In this document: positions 53,469-63,673 of the stretch, piece after piece
How the letters are laid out: every line of letters starts with the position of its first letter
How positions within the stretch are numbered: position 1 is the stretch's first letter
Source of the DNA: Psychromonas sp. SP041
Lineage (GTDB): Bacteria > Pseudomonadota > Gammaproteobacteria > Enterobacterales > Psychromonadaceae
Reading direction: 5' to 3'
Assembly: GCF_000470315.2 (NCBI RefSeq)
Contig: NZ_CBRF02000011.1
Location: forward strand, 1 to 64,000
Length of the DNA: 64,000 nucleotides
The notes under the pieces: generated by a model
What the model was told of the DNA's origin: nothing
The model's database searches: none
What the model saw: the letters and a program-made list of their open reading frames with translations, nothing else
Made by a program: the position numbers and the translations under genes

Positions 53469-53628
53469 TACCAAAAAAATTAATAAGGTGATCATTCTTG
53501 CTGGTTAAAATCCCCCCTAACTGCGTTGTGAGTTTTGAAGTGAGAACAACTATCTCCTACAACTCACGCCTTATTAGTGTTAATTTTTCCTGCGCAATCC
53601 CTGATCACTTATTTAATTCCATTGGTAT
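53468..53628 (-). mobile_element. MITE-like repeat, copy 3 (161 bp, inverted)
   Basis: Reverse-complement copy of the element at 18474-18634, the same 161-bp length and about seven base differences. Terminal inverted repeats are intact. It begins on the final A of the esterase stop codon. It adds no coding sequence but brings a new hairpin-prone 3' end to that gene. Confidence 0.85.
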
Positions 53629-53717
53629 AAGGCTGATTCAAACATATTTTTGTAGTTTAAATTTATTAAGCATAGCTTTATAAACTATGTCTCATAGGAT
53701 ATGAATTTATAAACTAT

Positions 53718-53771
53718 AAATTGATAGAAATTAAAGGCTCTGAATCTATTCTTTTAATTTTTATCAATTTG
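53718..53771. repeat. Long AT-rich inverted repeat
   Basis: AAATTGATAGAAATTAAA and TTTAATTTTTATCAATTT pair over 18 bp with one mismatch and an 18-base loop, downstream of the regulator gene at 53821. It could end that transcript but is poor in G/C. Confidence 0.5.
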
Positions 53772-53820
53772 ACTCTTAGCCATTGAATTTTTAACGACTT
53801 AACTTTTAACTAATTAATTT

Positions 53821-54513
53821 TTAAGTACTTTGCTTTAAATACACTCTTTCTGGTCGTCCGACCTTCCCATACTCATTTTCTGCGGTTAATAAACCATTGG
53901 CAGAGCAGTATTCTAAATAGCGACGAGCGGTGGTTTTACTAATACCCGTTTTTTGAACTAAGCGATCAACGGTAAATTTTACGCCAACATTTTGAGAAAA
54001 TACCCGTTTGATTGTTTCTAACGTAATGCTTTCTATTCCTTTCGGTAATAATTGCTGGTATTTGTCACGCAGTTGGATATTGAAGAGTTCGTCAATTTGA
54101 CGTTGTTCAAGGTTATCGTATGCATCCATTGCCGTGTTTAATGTTAAATAGCGATTGAGTGTTTCTTGCAAGCGTTCGTATGACACTGGTTTAAGTAAAT
54201 AATCAAAGCAACCTAGCTTCATTGCCGTTTTAACCGTATCAATATCATCTGAAGCAGTAATTAGCACCACACTGGTTTTATGGGTCGTTTTATCGGCAAT
54301 GATCTCGCGGAATAAATCAATACCAGTACCGTCAGGTAAATAGTTATCTAAGATAATGACATTCGGTTTATGTATTTTTACCATCGTTCTTGCCATTTGT
54401 AGATTTTCAGCAATCCCTATAGGGTTAAAACGAGGCGTTTGACGTAAAATTTGACTGTGAATTTGTGCAATTCTTGCATCATCTTCCACGATTAATACAT
54501 CAATGAGATCCAT
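53821..54513 (-). CDS. CitB/DcuR/DpiA-type response regulator
   Basis: A 230-residue regulator of the citrate/C4-dicarboxylate type. The receiver has VEDDARI, the Asp in NVIILDNYLPDGTG and Lys in YLLKPVSYERL. The C-terminal domain (about 160-225) is the CitB-type helix-turn-helix TVDRLVQKTGISKTTARRYLEYCSANGLL, then GRPERVY. It overlaps the kinase gene by 14 bases. With the neighbouring TctCBA transporter it probably switches on uptake of a tricarboxylate or dicarboxylate. Confidence 0.93.
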   Translation of the reverse strand: MDLIDVLIVEDDARIAQIHSQILRQTPRFNPIGIAENLQMARTMVKIHKPNVIILDNYLPDGTGIDLFREIIADKTTHKTSVVLITASDDIDTVKTAMKLGCFDYLLKPVSYERLQETLNRYLTLNTAMDAYDNLEQRQIDELFNIQLRDKYQQLLPKGIESITLETIKRVFSQNVGVKFTVDRLVQKTGISKTTARRYLEYCSANGLLTAENEYGKVGRPERVYLKQST

Positions 54514-56158
54514 TTAGTTTACCTTCTATATTGATTGGGTCGTTTTTACAGTTGTTGGGGATAAAGACAGAAAAGATACAACCTTGTGGCTCAGCATTAT
54601 CAGCGAGTATAAAGCCATTAGCATGAGTGACATAGCGGTGAACTAAATATAAGCCAATGCCATGGTTATAACGGTCTTGTTTATTAGAGACGCCCTTCTT
54701 CCAGATTTCATCCATTAAATCAGCCGCTAAACCAGTACCGTTATCGCTTATTTCAATCACCAAATCGTCCCCTGCATCAGTGATTAAAACGTTAACAATA
54801 CAGTTACTATCAGGGTTACGTTGGGTCGCATCGAAGGCATTATCAATTAAGTTACCGAGGATGGCACACAGTTCAGTTTCGCTTAATGTAGAATTAAGCG
54901 GGTGGAGTTGGCAAGTCGAGTCAAACATCAATGAAATGTTCAGCTCTTTTGCGCGTAATGACTTCCCTAATAGTAAACCTGCGACTTGTGGCAAATGAAT
55001 ATGCTGATGAATGAAATCTAGCAATTTTTGTTTACTGGTATTTTCCTGTGCAATCAGTTGCTGTACTTCATCTAATCTCCCCATTTGAATCAGACCAGAG
55101 ATGGTCGCCAAACGATTAGAAAACTCATGTCGTAATACTCGTAAACTATCAGTATGTTGCTGAACTTGAGTAAGTTCATTGGTCAGAGAATCAATATCAC
55201 TTTTTTCACGAAAACTAACGACCCAACCAATCAATTCATTTTGTTTAAAAATGGCCACGCGGTTGGCAATTAAACTGTGTTCATTCAAACGGATCATTTC
55301 ATCTTTTAGGCTTTCATTCAGTGGTTGGCGAAAAAAGAATTCTGAGTTTGAAACATATTCAAAAATTTTCCGTGTTTTTAGGTAGTTAATATCATACTCA
55401 GCGCCCAATAACTTACGAGCTGATTTGTTCATAGTGAGAAAATGACCTTCACGATCAATAGCAATGACTCCCTCATACACTGAGCTTAGAATTGTGTTTT
55501 GTAAGTTCAATGCAAGTGCAATTTCTTCTGGCTCCATATTATTCATTTTCTTTTGAATATGATGAGAAAACCCCCAAGCAGCCGCTAAAGTCAGCGCAAA
55601 AAGACTGAACACCTCGATAAGTAAGGGAGTCATATACACATCAAGCCATTGGTCAAAACGGTTCAGTAAATAACCAACAGAAATAACCCCGATAATATTA
55701 TGATGACTATCAAAAATAGGTGCCTTTCCCCGCACACCATAACCCAAACTTCCCTCCCTTAAGGAGATATAAGACTCACCACGCTCTAGCGCACCGGCGT
55801 TATCACCTCCTCTCATTGGAAAACCGATACGCTCCTCTACCGGATGTGATAAGCGAATGCCATTTTCATCACCAATCACAATAAAACTGGCATCTGATAT
55901 CGCTGATAATCGATTGATATTGATATTTAGAGCGACCAGATCTTTTGACACAATTTGTTTAATGAGCACGGGATCACTAGAAATTTCTTTAGCTTGGATA
56001 AGTGCGCGAGTGCCCACTTGATGTTTGATAGATTTATATAATGTACTTTCAAAATGCCATACCATCACTGGCATTTGCAGCATAAGTAGACCAAATAGTA
56101 ATAAAAATATTTTGATACGAAAGGTCAATTTACAGAAAGAAGAAAAAGTGTTTTTCAT
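54500..56158 (-). CDS. CitA/DcuS/DpiB-type sensor histidine kinase
   Basis: A 552-residue membrane kinase. Helix 1 (about 14-33), an extracellular PAS-like domain of about 145 residues where CitA and DcuS bind citrate or C4-dicarboxylates, helix 2 (about 180-200), a cytoplasmic PAS domain (residues about 215-320), then phosphoacceptor motif RVLRHEFSNRLATISGLIQMG and the ATPase domain with N box LGNLIDNAFDATQRN and GIGLYLVHRYV. The HEFxNxL pattern is specific to this family. Downstream of tctA on the same strand, after a terminator. Confidence 0.94.
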   Translation of the reverse strand: MKNTFSSFCKLTFRIKIFLLLFGLLMLQMPVMVWHFESTLYKSIKHQVGTRALIQAKEISSDPVLIKQIVSKDLVALNININRLSAISDASFIVIGDENGIRLSHPVEERIGFPMRGGDNAGALERGESYISLREGSLGYGVRGKAPIFDSHHNIIGVISVGYLLNRFDQWLDVYMTPLLIEVFSLFALTLAAAWGFSHHIQKKMNNMEPEEIALALNLQNTILSSVYEGVIAIDREGHFLTMNKSARKLLGAEYDINYLKTRKIFEYVSNSEFFFRQPLNESLKDEMIRLNEHSLIANRVAIFKQNELIGWVVSFREKSDIDSLTNELTQVQQHTDSLRVLRHEFSNRLATISGLIQMGRLDEVQQLIAQENTSKQKLLDFIHQHIHLPQVAGLLLGKSLRAKELNISLMFDSTCQLHPLNSTLSETELCAILGNLIDNAFDATQRNPDSNCIVNVLITDAGDDLVIEISDNGTGLAADLMDEIWKKGVSNKQDRYNHGIGLYLVHRYVTHANGFILADNAEPQGCIFSVFIPNNCKNDPINIEGKLNGSH

Positions 56159-56359
56159 AAAGTCTAACCGAAGTGAATACTGAGTAATGAGTCAGAAGTA
56201 GTGAGTTTAATTTGTAACTGATTTGAAACGTAAATGTTAAATTAAAATAAGAATAAAGACAGTGACGCTTTACTCGCTTTAGAATTTATTTATTACCTAT
56301 TAATGAATATTTTCTAATAAAAACAGTGTTTTATGTGTACAACGTAATTGTTCACTTTT

Positions 56360-56415
56360 AGACATAAAAAAGAACCCAAATAACGCATCGTCATTACAAC
56401 TTACGTTATTTGGGT
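56360..56415 (-). terminator. tctA terminator
   Basis: 12-bp stem ACCCAAATAACG / CGTTATTTGGGT with an 18-base loop and a T-rich run (TTCTTTTTTATG) on the minus strand, 45 bases after the tctA stop. It separates the transporter from the two-component genes. Confidence 0.85.
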
Positions 56416-56459
56416 AACTTGGGTAATCGATTAATTTAGCAACTTGAGTAACTGATATT

Positions 56460-57965
56460 TTAAGCTGCTACCTTTCTTTTAGCGGCTTTGGCTCGAATAG
56501 CGCTAATAATAGGTAACAATATCGAGAGTAATATAACGACTAATAATCCTTTAGCGATACCAGAGTTCATGAAAACACTTAGGTCTTGGTTCGATATTCT
56601 GTAACCCTGACGGAAAGATTGCTCCATTTGTCCACCGACAATGGCAGCTAAAATCATTGGAGAAGTAGGAATATCAAGACGTCCCATAATAACTCCAGCA
56701 ACACCTAAAATGATTAAGATGTAGAAATCGACAACAGAAGCACTGATCGCATAACAACCTACAAAAGCTAAGCTAAGTACAATGGGATAAAGTACTTTTG
56801 GCGGAATCGCTAATAAGCGTACTAATACACCTGCAAGTGGAATATTCACAATAGCCAAAATTACATTAGCAACAAACATACTCGCAATGAGTCCCCAAGC
56901 CGTATCTGGATGCTGCGCGAACAATAGTGGCCCAGGTTGAATGCCAAGCATTAATAGTGCGCCCATCATTACCGCAGTCGTTCCCGAACCCGGCACACCC
57001 AGTGATAACATTGGAATCATTGCACCAATAGAAGCCGCATTGTTTGCTGACTCTGGTGCTGCTAACCCTTCAATTGCGCCATGACCAAATTCTTCTTTAT
57101 TTTTAGATAGTTGCTTTTCGTTGTTGTAACACATCAGCGATGCCATCGTACCGCCTGCACCAGGCAGTGCACCAATAATGAAGCCAACAGGTGCGCTACG
57201 AAGAATCGGCCATTTTGAACGCTTCCATTCTTCTTTGCTTATCCAAATTCGCTTAAACTTAGTTTGTGCTTTTTTGCCTCCTTCACTCAAGGTTCGGAAA
57301 CTTTTAAATACTTCACCTAAAGCATAAATACCAATAATAACCACTAAGAAATCGATACCTGTTTGAAGCTCTAACACTCCAAAAGTAAAACGTTGTAAAC
57401 CTGACTGTCCGTCAATCCCCACGGTCGATATCGCGAGTCCAATACACATCGATAAAAAGCCTTTCAGCATATTTCCTTTCGACATAGAAACCGTCATAGA
57501 AAGCGCAGCAACCATTAATAAAAAGTATTCAGCAGGGCCAAATTTAACAGCCAAACCAGCAACAGGTTCAGCCATTAATGTCATTAATACAGCCGCAATA
57601 GTACCGCCAATTAATGACGCAATAGCAGATATAGCAAGTGCGGACTCTGCTTTGCCTTTCATTGCCATGGGGTACCCATCAAAGGTTGCAGCCAGTGCCG
57701 CACCATCGCCGGGGGTATTAATTAAAATTGAGCTTCGAGACCCGCCAAACATGGCGCCAATATAAACGCCCATCATAGTGATAAGTGAAGCCGTTGGCCC
57801 CATTGAAAATGTCATTGGTAATAAAATAGCGACACCAGTTGCAGGCCCAAGCCCCGGAAGCATGCCAATCACAGTCCCTAAAATACCGCCAACTAAGATT
57901 AAAAATAAGTAATAAGGCTGAAGAGCAACACTAAAGCCATTCATTAAATTCGTTAAAATATCCAT
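56460..57965 (-). CDS. tctA: Tripartite tricarboxylate transporter, large membrane subunit TctA
   Basis: A 501-residue inner-membrane protein with about 12 segments, the main transport subunit. The TctA signatures are visible: GTVIGMLPGLGPATGVAILLPMTF near residue 30 and PVGFIIGALPGAGGTMASLMCYNNEKQLSK near residue 260. These are the two family repeats around the substrate path. It is the third gene of tctC-tctB-tctA and lies 14 bases after tctB. The substrate is citrate in the best studied member, but other carboxylates are common in this family. Confidence 0.96.
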   Translation of the reverse strand: MDILTNLMNGFSVALQPYYLFLILVGGILGTVIGMLPGLGPATGVAILLPMTFSMGPTASLITMMGVYIGAMFGGSRSSILINTPGDGAALAATFDGYPMAMKGKAESALAISAIASLIGGTIAAVLMTLMAEPVAGLAVKFGPAEYFLLMVAALSMTVSMSKGNMLKGFLSMCIGLAISTVGIDGQSGLQRFTFGVLELQTGIDFLVVIIGIYALGEVFKSFRTLSEGGKKAQTKFKRIWISKEEWKRSKWPILRSAPVGFIIGALPGAGGTMASLMCYNNEKQLSKNKEEFGHGAIEGLAAPESANNAASIGAMIPMLSLGVPGSGTTAVMMGALLMLGIQPGPLLFAQHPDTAWGLIASMFVANVILAIVNIPLAGVLVRLLAIPPKVLYPIVLSLAFVGCYAISASVVDFYILIILGVAGVIMGRLDIPTSPMILAAIVGGQMEQSFRQGYRISNQDLSVFMNSGIAKGLLVVILLSILLPIISAIRAKAAKRKVAA

Positions 57966-57979
57966 TATGCTCAGCTCTA

Positions 57980-58468
57980 TTAATTAAAAAATGGGAATGG
58001 AGGGAGATTAACTGACAGCAATTCATTAAAAGTAATAAAAATGCCACCAGCAAAAATAATTGAAATTAAAGCGCTTTTTTTCCAAAAACCTTTGCCGCAA
58101 GTCACCGTCAACGTCGAAAACATAAATAAAGAAGTACTGATCACGTAACCAGCATGTTCAAATAGCATCGCGTAAAAAATGCAAATAACACAAGTAATAG
58201 CTATTTTTCTGCGATCCTCTTTTCGTTGTGAGCTTTCATTCAATAATGCTTTGATAGCCATTATTGAAGGTGAGATCCCACCAGTAAAGATCAGTAATAC
58301 ACCAATAAAAATAGCAATGGCCGACACCGCAAGTGGTAAGAAAATAGCTTCTAATGGATTACCAAACATCGGCTGAGGTAAGCTATATGCATAGCCTCCG
58401 TATGCTAGACCAAATGTGATACTAAATAGTCCTGTCAGGCCATCCCAATTGGATTTTATATTTGACAC
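57980..58468 (-). CDS. tctB: Tripartite tricarboxylate transporter, small membrane subunit TctB
   Basis: A 162-residue membrane protein with four hydrophobic segments, as TctB. TGLFSITFGLAYGGYAYSLPQ at the start and LGxxxPFFPF-like ending NLPPFPFFN are seen. The sequence is weakly conserved in this family; position between tctC and tctA makes the call firm. SD AGGTGT is weak. A 252-base gap separates it from tctC, longer than usual, with no clear terminator. Confidence 0.88.
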   Translation of the reverse strand: MSNIKSNWDGLTGLFSITFGLAYGGYAYSLPQPMFGNPLEAIFLPLAVSAIAIFIGVLLIFTGGISPSIMAIKALLNESSQRKEDRRKIAITCVICIFYAMLFEHAGYVISTSLFMFSTLTVTCGKGFWKKSALISIIFAGGIFITFNELLSVNLPPFPFFN

Positions 58469-58720
58469 GTTACACCTCTACCAAATAATCGAGTTTATTA
58501 AGTTATGCTTTTTTTATATGGAAACGGTGGCTAAAACGACTTTGTTTCTTGGCATAATCATAAGGAAGTAAGCTTTGCTTTTTACACAAAGCTTTATTGT
58601 ATTTTTAAAATAGAATCGTTATTGATTTATAAAAATTCAGTACTGATATCAAACCTGTTTAATGAAAGAACACTTACTTGTTTACATAAATAATCTCTTT
58701 CATTTAATTAATATCGAGGC

Positions 58721-59710
58721 TTATCGACCAAATACTTCTTTAATCAATCCTTTATATTGTTCGTTCGTTTTACCTAAGAACGTGGTGAAGTCTTGGTCAT
58801 TTTGGTAAGCATTGTCCCAACCATTACGTTTGAGTGCTTCTTTCCATTCAGTTGTTTCAACCATTTTCTGTAAAGCATCACGCCAATACGCAACCGCTTC
58901 TTCTGGCATATCTTTCGGGCCAAATAAACCACGCCAGTTTTCAAACGTAACGTTAATGCCTTCTTCTTTTACTGTTGGAATTTCCGCGATTAAGCCACTA
59001 CCAATACGCTTGTCTGCCGTTTGTGCTAACGCGTGTAATTTTCCACTTTCAACCAGTCCCGCAACATCGCCTAAACCAGTAGAAATAAGGTCAACATGAC
59101 CACCTAGCGCTTGTGCGATTAAGCTACCGTTTTGAAAAGAGATATAATCAATATTACGAAGATTCTCAACACCCGCAGCTTTAGCAACTAATAAGAATTG
59201 AATATGATCCATCGATCCTGCGGCAGATGTTCCACCAATCTTGACCGATTTAGGATCTTTTTTAAGCGCGTCCATGACTTCTTTAATCGTTTTGTACTTT
59301 GAATTTTCTGGTACCACAAAAGCAGCATAGTCAGTGATAAGACGTGCAATAGGTGTTGTATCTTTATAACTGTATTGAGTCAGCCCCGTTAGGTTCGTTA
59401 GCAAAATAGGCGGAGAATATACTGAAATAAGATCACCTTTGCCTTTTTGAGTTTGCATGTAAGCTAAGTTAACAGCACCACCACCACCGGGACGATTCAC
59501 TACAGGCATATTCGCATCAACGAGACCTGTATCTTTTAACACTTTACCTACGGTACGAATGGTTAAATCCCAACCGCCACCAGCCCCTGAAGGCGCAACC
59601 ATATTAATAGTATGAGGAGGATAATCTGCTGCCATCGCAGAGTTCACCGAGAGAAGTGTAGTGGTTGCAATCACGGCACTTGTTAAAAGCTGTTTTAATT
59701 TAATCATCAA
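58721..59710 (-). CDS. tctC: Tripartite tricarboxylate transporter substrate-binding protein TctC
   Basis: A 329-residue periplasmic binding protein of the Bug/TctC family. Signal peptide (VIATTTLLSVNSAMA) is followed by DYPPHTINMVAPSGAGGGWDLTIRTV, where the PAGGGxD-like loop holds the carboxylate of the ligand. A second contact loop KIGGTSAAGSMDHIQF is present. Length normal. First gene of the transporter operon; its 452-base upstream region should contain the CitAB-type operator. Confidence 0.94.
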   Translation of the reverse strand: MMIKLKQLLTSAVIATTTLLSVNSAMAADYPPHTINMVAPSGAGGGWDLTIRTVGKVLKDTGLVDANMPVVNRPGGGGAVNLAYMQTQKGKGDLISVYSPPILLTNLTGLTQYSYKDTTPIARLITDYAAFVVPENSKYKTIKEVMDALKKDPKSVKIGGTSAAGSMDHIQFLLVAKAAGVENLRNIDYISFQNGSLIAQALGGHVDLISTGLGDVAGLVESGKLHALAQTADKRIGSGLIAEIPTVKEEGINVTFENWRGLFGPKDMPEEAVAYWRDALQKMVETTEWKEALKRNGWDNAYQNDQDFTTFLGKTNEQYKGLIKEVFGR

Positions 59711-60162
59711 CTTACATCCTTTGCTTATTTCCTAAATATAAAAAGTATTGAGCGAATAGCTCTTACCCTCGTTTTATTTTTATTCTCAGAATAGATCCTT
59801 TGTAAAAACCTAGTATTCATTTGATGCGTTAAATAAATGTGTTTTATTTGTTAAATGAATGAACTGATTTTGTAAGCATACTGATAGGCTAGGAATGGAA
59901 ATGTGAGACGAAACAATTAAACGCGATGAATCAATGGCGCTTATGGTTTTTATGGTGTTAATTAAATTCACGATCAATTAATAACTATTTATTATATTTT
60001 AAAACAAATAGTTAAGAGGTTTATTGACGATTTTTAATAATATTAAGAAGGCTGTTAATTTTTATTAAAACCATGACACAATCGATAAAAATTCAAAAAA
60101 ATTTCAAGTTATTCATTAATCGCGATATTAAGTTTTGTATCAATACAAGGAAAGTAAAAACT
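59711..60162. other. Intergenic region upstream of tctC
   Basis: 452 bases, very AT-rich, no gene, hairpin or repeat that I can support. It should hold the tctC promoter and regulator site, and the 3' end of the LysR transcript, but no sharp motif stands out. Confidence 0.5.
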
Positions 60163-61032
60163 TTATAACTGTAAATGCTCGGCAAGATGATCAATCAACA
60201 ACCTTATCTTCGGTGACAAATAACGATTCTGAGGATACACCGCCCAAATACCTTCCGCAGGTTCTCTGAACTGATCTAAAATAGTCACTAACTGACCTGA
60301 CTCTATATAGGATTGCACGTAGTAATCTGGCAATTGCACGATACCGATATCTTTTAATGCGGCATCAACTAGTGCGAGCCCACTATTACATCGTAAATTA
60401 CCTTTAACTCTGATGTTCTTCTCTTTATTTTGCTCGGTGAAACGCCAATAGTCACGCGTACCTAATAAACAATTATGATGTTTAAGCTCGGATAGTGAAT
60501 GTGCTTCACCGTGTTTTTGTAAGTAGTTTTCAGAGACACAAACAAAGTTAGAACGTTGGCTGAGCTTTTTAGCAATCAAACTTGAATCTTGCAACTGCCC
60601 TAGGCGAATAGCGACATCAAAACCGCCATCAATTAAATCGACTCGGTTATTGGTTAGCTCAGTTGTTACTTCAATATCACTGTTCAAAGCAACAAAATCA
60701 TTGATTAACGGTAAGATTTTCTGCTCTCCATAAGTAACAGGTGCAGTTAGCTTTATTTTACCTTGCGGTTTACTCTGTAGGTTGGTGATGGCTTGTTCAG
60801 CGGTATCTAGCCCATCTAACAAATGACGGCAATGTTGATAAAACAACTGCGCTTCCTGTGTTAGCGATACTTTGCGTGTGGTACGGTAAAATAACTTTAC
60901 CTGTAGTCGCTTTTCCAGTGCACTGATTTGACGACTCACTTGTGCAGTAGAAATTTTGAGATTTTTAGCGGCTAATGAGAAGCTTTGATTTTCAGCTACT
61001 GCTACAAATTCGTTGATGCCCAGCCACTTCAT
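60163..61032 (-). CDS. LysR-family regulator divergent from frmA
   Basis: A 289-residue LysR protein: helix-turn-helix in FVAVAENQSFSLAAKNLKISTAQVSRQISALEKRL, then the effector domain. I chose ATG at 61032; an in-frame GTG at 61041 is the outer limit, and AGGTGG precedes the ATG. It is divergent from frmA with 107 bases between starts, so it likely controls the formaldehyde pathway, in the place taken in E. coli by the unrelated FrmR. The signal, formaldehyde or S-hydroxymethylglutathione, is inferred. Confidence 0.9.
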   Translation of the reverse strand: MKWLGINEFVAVAENQSFSLAAKNLKISTAQVSRQISALEKRLQVKLFYRTTRKVSLTQEAQLFYQHCRHLLDGLDTAEQAITNLQSKPQGKIKLTAPVTYGEQKILPLINDFVALNSDIEVTTELTNNRVDLIDGGFDVAIRLGQLQDSSLIAKKLSQRSNFVCVSENYLQKHGEAHSLSELKHHNCLLGTRDYWRFTEQNKEKNIRVKGNLRCNSGLALVDAALKDIGIVQLPDYYVQSYIESGQLVTILDQFREPAEGIWAVYPQNRYLSPKIRLLIDHLAEHLQL

Positions 61033-61109
61033 TGTTACCACCTGGTAAAAGTAATTTTCATTTTAGGTAGATTATCATTATTGTAGAAACAAATATAATA
61101 GATACATAA

Positions 61110-62273
<1,164 letters not shown>

Positions 62274-62394
62274 ACTGACCTGCTTAGTCAGATTAGGCGT
62301 AGAAACTTAATCTGACTGCTTTCAAATTGAGCCATTTTCAATACGAGTAATAACTCCACCTGAATGGCTTACATTCAAACTGAACAACTTCTAT

Positions 62395-63264
62395 ATGGAC
62401 AACATGATGATCCTTGAAAATATCAGCAGTAATAAACTATTTGAAGGTTGGCATAAACAATATACTCACTCATCAAGTGTGCTTAATTGTGAAATGCGCT
62501 TTGCTATCTACCTGCCTCCACAAGCAAGCAGTAATACACCTGTTCCAGTAATGTACTGGTTATCAGGCTTAACCTGTAGCGATGAAAACTTTATGCAAAA
62601 AGCTGGCGCACAAAAACTAGCAGCAGAGTTAGGTATTGCGATTGTGGCACCAGACACTAGCCCACGAGGTGAGAGTGTTGCCGACGATAACAACAAAGCT
62701 TATGACCTAGGATTAGGGGCTGGTTTTTATGTTAATGCAACGCAAGCTCCGTGGAATAAACATTACCAAATGTACGACTACATTGTGAATGAATTACCAC
62801 AATTGATAGAAGCTAACTTCCCTGTCACTAAAGAACGCGTTATTAGTGGGCATTCGATGGGCGGTCATGGCGCATTAACTATTGGTTTACGTAACCCTGA
62901 TTTATACCAATCAATGAGTGCATTCAGTCTAATTTGTAACCCGATCAATTGTGCATGGGGCCAAAAGGCATTTAGCGCTTATTTAGGCGATAATATTGAA
63001 GAGTGGAAAGCTTATGACAGCAGTGAGTTATTAGCTAATCACAAAAAGCATCAACCTATTTTAATTGATCAAGGTAGTAATGATTCGTTTCTACAAGACC
63101 AGTTAAAGCCAGAAAGCTTAACGGCAATAGCCGATTCTAAGCTAAATATATTTCAACTTAATATGCGTGAAGGATATGACCACAGTTATTACTTCATCAG
63201 CAGTTTTATTGAATCGCATTTACGATTTCACGCTATCAATTTAGGTTTAATCAAAAACAGTTAA
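62395..63264 (+). CDS. frmB: S-formylglutathione hydrolase
   Basis: This enzyme hydrolyses S-formylglutathione to formate and glutathione, completing formaldehyde detoxification after FrmA. The esterase-D family protein has CEMRFAIYLPPQ, MYWLSGLTCSDENFMQKAGAQ (oxyanion region), the nucleophile elbow ISGHSMGGHGAL and late catalytic Asp/His in DQGSNDSFL and GYDHSYYFI. Up to 289 residues; comparison with E. coli FrmB favours a start at the ATG at 62404 or 62407 rather than 62395. It lies 121 bases after frmA. No regulator gene is downstream. Confidence 0.95.
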   Translation: MDNMMILENISSNKLFEGWHKQYTHSSSVLNCEMRFAIYLPPQASSNTPVPVMYWLSGLTCSDENFMQKAGAQKLAAELGIAIVAPDTSPRGESVADDNNKAYDLGLGAGFYVNATQAPWNKHYQMYDYIVNELPQLIEANFPVTKERVISGHSMGGHGALTIGLRNPDLYQSMSAFSLICNPINCAWGQKAFSAYLGDNIEEWKAYDSSELLANHKKHQPILIDQGSNDSFLQDQLKPESLTAIADSKLNIFQLNMREGYDHSYYFISSFIESHLRFHAINLGLIKNS

Positions 63265-63300
63265 ATAAAGTAGTTAAGTTCCTGTCTTTAAAGCCGATAT

Positions 63301-63324
63301 AGTGAAGGCGCATGTGCCTTCACT
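63301..63324 (+). terminator. Probable frmB terminator
   Basis: AGTGAAGGC / GCCTTCACT, perfect 9-bp stem with a 6-base loop, 36 bases after frmB. No T run follows, so termination efficiency is uncertain. A second small stem, AACCGT / ACGGTT, lies at 63385-63401. The rest of 63325-63673 shows no gene. Confidence 0.55.
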
Positions 63325-63673
63325 TACTTCAAATTGCCTCACTAATTTAAGCTTTGTCTCAACATAATTCATAAGTGAATAAAGAACCGTCGCACACGGT
63401 TAAAAATGACACTTAAAATATTCAACGCTTGTATTCTACAAAATAAAATATTCGAAAAACAAAATATTATAAAACAGTGATATAGCATTTTGTTCACCTG
63501 CTCATTACTAAACCAATTAATGGATCTTTATTGAACGGTTTGTACGAGCTTTATACATAAAATTGCTATTTTTTTGCTCTCTATTTGCAAAATAGAACTC
63601 ACACTTTATAGGTAGCAATGCTACAGTCGAAAAGTCACTTTCCACAATAATGTTTATACTATAAGGATTTAGT

